A stretch of DNA of 9,924 nucleotides. It comes from an uncultured Alistipes sp. (GTDB lineage Bacteria; Bacteroidota; Bacteroidia; Bacteroidales; Rikenellaceae). Position numbers and translations under genes: made by a program. The stretch spans positions 1-9,924 of the forward strand of contig CATKXN010000107.1 in NCBI GenBank assembly GCA_949840605.1, written 5' to 3'. The notes under the pieces were generated by a model that did no database searches, was not told the origin of the DNA, and saw only the letters and a list, made by a program, of their open reading frames with translations. Positions 6,821 to 9,924 of the stretch are shown here, one piece after another (the stretch's first letter is position 1; each line of letters begins with the position of its first letter).

Positions 6821-9800
6821 ATGAAACGAACCATGATAACAACGCTTCTGGCATCGGTCCTTCTCTTCGCGGGCGGGTGCAGCGACAACTTCGACGACTC
6901 CGCGCTGTGGAAAGGCGTCGACGAGATATACAACCAACTCACCGAACTCGAAAAGCAGGCCGACGCGCTCAACGGCCAGGTGCGGCTGCTCGCGGCCGTC
7001 GTCAACGGCGGGGTCGTAACCTCGATCACGCAGGACGCCGAAGGTCACAACGTCGTCCGCTTCAAGGGCTCCGACAACGTCGAACACAGCGTCACCGTCG
7101 CCACGAAGGACGACGTTACCACGGCGCCGATCCTCGGCACGAAGGAGGAGGGCGGCGTGCTCTACTGGACGACGACCGCCGGCGGCAAGACCGGGTTTCT
7201 GAAAGACACCGACGGGGCCAAAATCCCCGTCGCGGGACGCACGCCCGAAGTGGCCGTCGACAAGGAGGGTTACTGGACCGTCAACGGCCGCCGGCTGACC
7301 GACGCGGCAGGCAGCCCGCTGAAAGCCGAGGGCAAGGAGCGATCGCTCATCACGGGCATCTCGCGCGACGCCCGCGGCAATGCGGTCTTCACGCTGGGCG
7401 ACGGCTCGACGGTATCGGCTCCGGTGTTCGACGCCTTCAACATCGTCTTCAAGGTCGGCGACACGGTGCTCGGGGACGAATACGTCGTCGAGGACGCCTC
7501 GCAGCCCCTCACGATCGGCTACGAGATCACGGGCGAGAAGGCCGGCGAAACGATCCTCAAAATCATGCGCGCCGAGAAGCTCACGGCCGCGGCCGACACC
7601 GCCGCCGGAACCATCGCCGTCACCTTCGGCAACGCATTCGAGGAGGGCAGTTTCGCCGTGATGCTCTGCGACACGGAGGAGAACGTCCTGATCCGCGTCG
7701 TGCGCCTGGCGGCCAAAAACGCGAAGCCCGAATACTACGGCATCAAGACCGCCGAGGACCTGCGCAAGTTCGCCGAGGCCGTCAACTCCGGACGCAGCTA
7801 CGACCGCTACCGCGACGAGAGCGGCGACGTGGTGCTGCTGGGCGACATCGACATGACGGGCACGACGGAATGGACGCCGATCGGCACGGCCGAAAATCCC
7901 TTCTCGGGCCGATTCGACGGCAAGGGCCATTCGCTTAAAAACATCGGCTGGACGGCCGACGCCGCGAAATCGACGGCACACGGTCTGTTCGGCGTGCTCG
8001 ACCGGGCCACGGTCCGTAATCTCACGGTCGGTGCCACGGGCGACAAACTCACCGTCACCGGAACCGCCCGGGCCGGCACGGCCGCAGCGGGTGTGGCGGC
8101 ATTCGCCACGGAATCGGTGATCGAAAACGTGACCAACAACGTCTCGATCTCGTTCGAGGCCGAAGACCCGGCCGACGCGCTGGTGATGCTCGCGGGAATC
8201 GCCGGACAAATGTCGGGAACGACCATCGGCGGAACCTCTGCGGCAGCGGGGTGCACCAACAACGGCGACATCACCACGGGCCCCATCGCCAACACCGGAA
8301 ACGGCGGCAAAGGCATGCAGGTCGGAGGCATCTGCGCCTACATCAAGAATACGGACAACAACCTCGTGGGCCACTGCACCAACAACGGACGCGTGAACGC
8401 GCCTTCGGGACGCGGCGGCGGACTGGCCGGAACCTTCGAAAAGGGCACCATTGCCAACTCGGTGAACAACGGTCTCGTCGAGGACGATGCCGCCGGGCAG
8501 TACGCCGGGCAGAAGGACAAATACGGCATCAAGCGCATGGGCGGTCTGGTCGGCGGTTCGACCACGACGGGCTGTCTGATCGAGAACTGCACCAATGCCG
8601 GGAACGTCATCACCCGCCTGGGATGCCGCACGGGCGGTTTCTCGGGCCACAACCTCGGCACGATCAGCAACTGCAAGAACACCGGGGCCATTATCGGCAA
8701 CGTGACGGTCGACGGTTCGAACCGCCACGGTCCCGGCTGGGCCTGCGGCTACAACCAGAGCGCATCGCTCATCAAGGGCTGCATCGGAAACGGCTTCGTC
8801 GGCGACTACGACACCTACAAGGACGCCCCGGCGACGGCCCCCGCGGCCATGCACACCACGGCCGTCTGCCACAAGCAGTCGAACTACGACACCGAGGAGA
8901 ACACCGTGGACTGGTCGCTGCCGGCCTACTACGACTGGGAGACCAAACAGACCGTCCAGCTCCACCCGGGCGTGAAATACACCTACTACGAGTTCACCAA
9001 CCTGCCGCGCAAGATGCACGTGCTGGAGGTGGACCTGACGAACGACGCCGTGGAGATCGCCACCTCGATGGCCAACGACATCGTGCCCAACCCCAACGGC
9101 AACAACAACAGCAACAACGGCAAGAACATCCGCGAAACCCTCTCGGAGAACTGCACCCGCAAGCGCACCGAGGGCCAGAACATCGTCGCCGGCTTCAACA
9201 CCGGGTTCTTCAACTCGCACGACGGGTTCCCCCGCGGCCTGCACATCGAGGAGGGACGCCCCGACTTCGTCAACAACAAGACCGTGCGCACGTCGCTGAC
9301 CAACCACGCCAACGCCTTCACGGTCTTCAAAGACCGCACGGCAAGCTGCGGCAAGAAGGTCTTCACGGGCAAGATCGAGGTCGGCGGAACGGAGTACGAA
9401 TACTACTCGATCAACGACACGATCCTGCGCCGGGGCAGCGTCTCGCAGGAGGCCAACCTCTACACCGCGCGTTACAAGAAGACGCCCCACCCCGGGACCC
9501 CGTCGCTGACCAACCCGCTGCTCGGAAAAGCGCTCTACGTCGTTGCGAAGAACACCTCGGGAAATCCCATGACGGTCAACGACGGCTGGTTCGAAGCCAC
9601 CGTGACCCGCATCGACGACGGCCGCACGACGGAACTCGCCGAGGCGCCCTACCTCACGACCCTCGACGAATGGGCCGTGCAGCTCACCGGAGCCACCGCC
9701 GAGGCGTTCGCCGCGAAACTCTCCGTGGGCTCGACGCTCCGCATCCGCGCCGACGTGGCGGTGGACGGCGTCACGAAGCCCATCCTCACACAGAACTCGA

Positions 9801-9924
9801 CGATGTACCACCTGCTGGCCGACGGCGTGGACAAAAGCACCGCCACGGCAAAATACGACCCGATGACCTACGTGGGTGTGGACCAAGCGGGAACGAAAGT
9901 CTACTTCTTCGTCATCGACGGCCG
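6821..9924 (+). CDS. Large surface lipoprotein: DUF4988-like start, GLUG-like beta-solenoid, NAGPA-type phosphodiester glycosidase (3' cut by window)
   Basis: The frame is open for 1034 complete codons and runs off the window. Residues 1-19 are a lipoprotein signal (LLASVLLFAGG) before Cys20; the acidic residues after it (SDNFDD) fit a surface-export signal. Residues about 29-165 resemble DUF4988: a coiled coil starting LWKGVDEIYNQLTELEKQ, then VTSITQDAEGHNVVRF, VLYWTT and YWTVNGRRLTD. Residues about 207-298 look like an Ig-like linker. Residues about 305-680 form a GLUG-like beta-solenoid (LLGDIDMTG at 339-347, FSGRFDGKGHSLKNI at 361-375, then C-T-N-N-G type repeats). From about 715 onward is a phosphodiester glycosidase domain of the NAGPA/DUF2233 type: VLEVDL (734-739), the hallmark FNTGFFNSHDGFPRGLHI (792-809), and VYFFVIDG at the window edge. 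The family's later conserved Asp-Gly-Gly-Gly-Ser segment should lie just beyond. This family removes sugars linked through a 1-phosphodiester; the human member uncovers mannose-6-phosphate. The operon position suggests surface attack on a phosphodiester-containing glycan; activity and substrate are inferred. Confidence 0.85.
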   Translation, partial: MKRTMITTLLASVLLFAGGCSDNFDDSALWKGVDEIYNQLTELEKQADALNGQVRLLAAVVNGGVVTSITQDAEGHNVVRFKGSDNVEHSVTVATKDDVTTAPILGTKEEGGVLYWTTTAGGKTGFLKDTDGAKIPVAGRTPEVAVDKEGYWTVNGRRLTDAAGSPLKAEGKERSLITGISRDARGNAVFTLGDGSTVSAPVFDAFNIVFKVGDTVLGDEYVVEDASQPLTIGYEITGEKAGETILKIMRAEKLTAAADTAAGTIAVTFGNAFEEGSFAVMLCDTEENVLIRVVRLAAKNAKPEYYGIKTAEDLRKFAEAVNSGRSYDRYRDESGDVVLLGDIDMTGTTEWTPIGTAENPFSGRFDGKGHSLKNIGWTADAAKSTAHGLFGVLDRATVRNLTVGATGDKLTVTGTARAGTAAAGVAAFATESVIENVTNNVSISFEAEDPADALVMLAGIAGQMSGTTIGGTSAAAGCTNNGDITTGPIANTGNGGKGMQVGGICAYIKNTDNNLVGHCTNNGRVNAPSGRGGGLAGTFEKGTIANSVNNGLVEDDAAGQYAGQKDKYGIKRMGGLVGGSTTTGCLIENCTNAGNVITRLGCRTGGFSGHNLGTISNCKNTGAIIGNVTVDGSNRHGPGWACGYNQSASLIKGCIGNGFVGDYDTYKDAPATAPAAMHTTAVCHKQSNYDTEENTVDWSLPAYYDWETKQTVQLHPGVKYTYYEFTNLPRKMHVLEVDLTNDAVEIATSMANDIVPNPNGNNNSNNGKNIRETLSENCTRKRTEGQNIVAGFNTGFFNSHDGFPRGLHIEEGRPDFVNNKTVRTSLTNHANAFTVFKDRTASCGKKVFTGKIEVGGTEYEYYSINDTILRRGSVSQEANLYTARYKKTPHPGTPSLTNPLLGKALYVVAKNTSGNPMTVNDGWFEATVTRIDDGRTTELAEAPYLTTLDEWAVQLTGATAEAFAAKLSVGSTLRIRADVAVDGVTKPILTQNSTMYHLLADGVDKSTATAKYDPMTYVGVDQAGTKVYFFVIDG
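8129..8800 (+). repeat. Protein-level tandem repeats (C-T-N-x-G type) of the beta-solenoid
   Basis: Within the large lipoprotein, a short motif recurs: VTNNVSI (437-443, degenerate), CTNNGDI (478-484), CTNNGRV (519-525), SVNNGLV (547-553), CTNAGNV (590-596), CKNTGAI (618-624) and CIGNGFV (654-660). Intervals between successive copies from 478 are 41, 28, 43, 28 and 36 residues, and Gly-Gly turns (GGICAY, GGGLAG, GGLVGG, GGFSGH) lie between them. This is the signature of GLUG-like beta-helices, each motif being one turn. The DNA copies have diverged, so it is not a slippage-prone nucleotide repeat. Confidence 0.75.

Noticed and set aside
6695..9886. A 1063-codon open frame on the minus strand opposite the large lipoprotein
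   Set aside because: Same antisense artefact of GC-rich third positions; no recognisable motif, while the plus strand has a lipobox, known domains and an operon position.
1..9924. CRISPR arrays, tRNA or rRNA genes, insertion sequences, att sites, invertible promoters
   Set aside because: No regular short DNA repeats with spacers, no tRNA-like cloverleaf, no transposase or recombinase frame, and no long inverted repeats flanking a promoter were seen.

Overview
The window reads as a GC-rich Bacteroidales gut or host-associated bacterium; the strong C/G third-position bias together with SusC/SusD and ECF-sigma/FecR genes is reminiscent of Alistipes (Rikenellaceae). The genus is an inference and was not tested. 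Everything recognisable is on the + strand and forms one locus: a regulated outer-membrane uptake system with a surface enzyme, of the polysaccharide-utilisation-locus (PUL) type.

Layout. 2-163: the end of an ECF sigma factor (region 4 helix-turn-helix). 164-289: a T-rich spacer with two small hairpins. 290-1282: a FecR-type anti-sigma factor with one membrane helix. 1283-1444: a spacer with a three-codon mini-ORF that has a well-formed initiation leader, and an imperfect stem. 1445-5014: a SusC-type TonB-dependent transporter carrying an N-terminal STN signalling domain and a nine-G homopolymer inside its coding sequence. 5034-6788: its SusD-type surface lipoprotein. 6821-end: a very large lipoprotein, cut by the window edge, that joins a DUF4988-like coiled-coil start, a GLUG-like cysteine-containing beta-solenoid and a phosphodiester glycosidase domain of the NAGPA/DUF2233 type.

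How the parts work together (inference from known families): the STN domain of the SusC receptor would contact the periplasmic part of FecR when substrate is bound. FecR would then release or activate the sigma factor, which would transcribe susC-susD-lipoprotein. The surface lipoprotein would bind and cut a glycan containing sugar-1-phosphodiester linkages, and SusC/D would import the product. No classical glycoside hydrolase, SusE/F or inner-membrane transporter lies inside the window; they may lie downstream.

Most notable points: the unusual three-part enzyme; a G9 tract in susC where a one-base slip in either direction gives a stop within nine codons (possible phase switching); a change in codon use inside susC near the same place; and a shared leader pattern (ATAAA at -16 to -12, AACG close to the ATG) upstream of susD, the lipoprotein gene and the mini-ORF.
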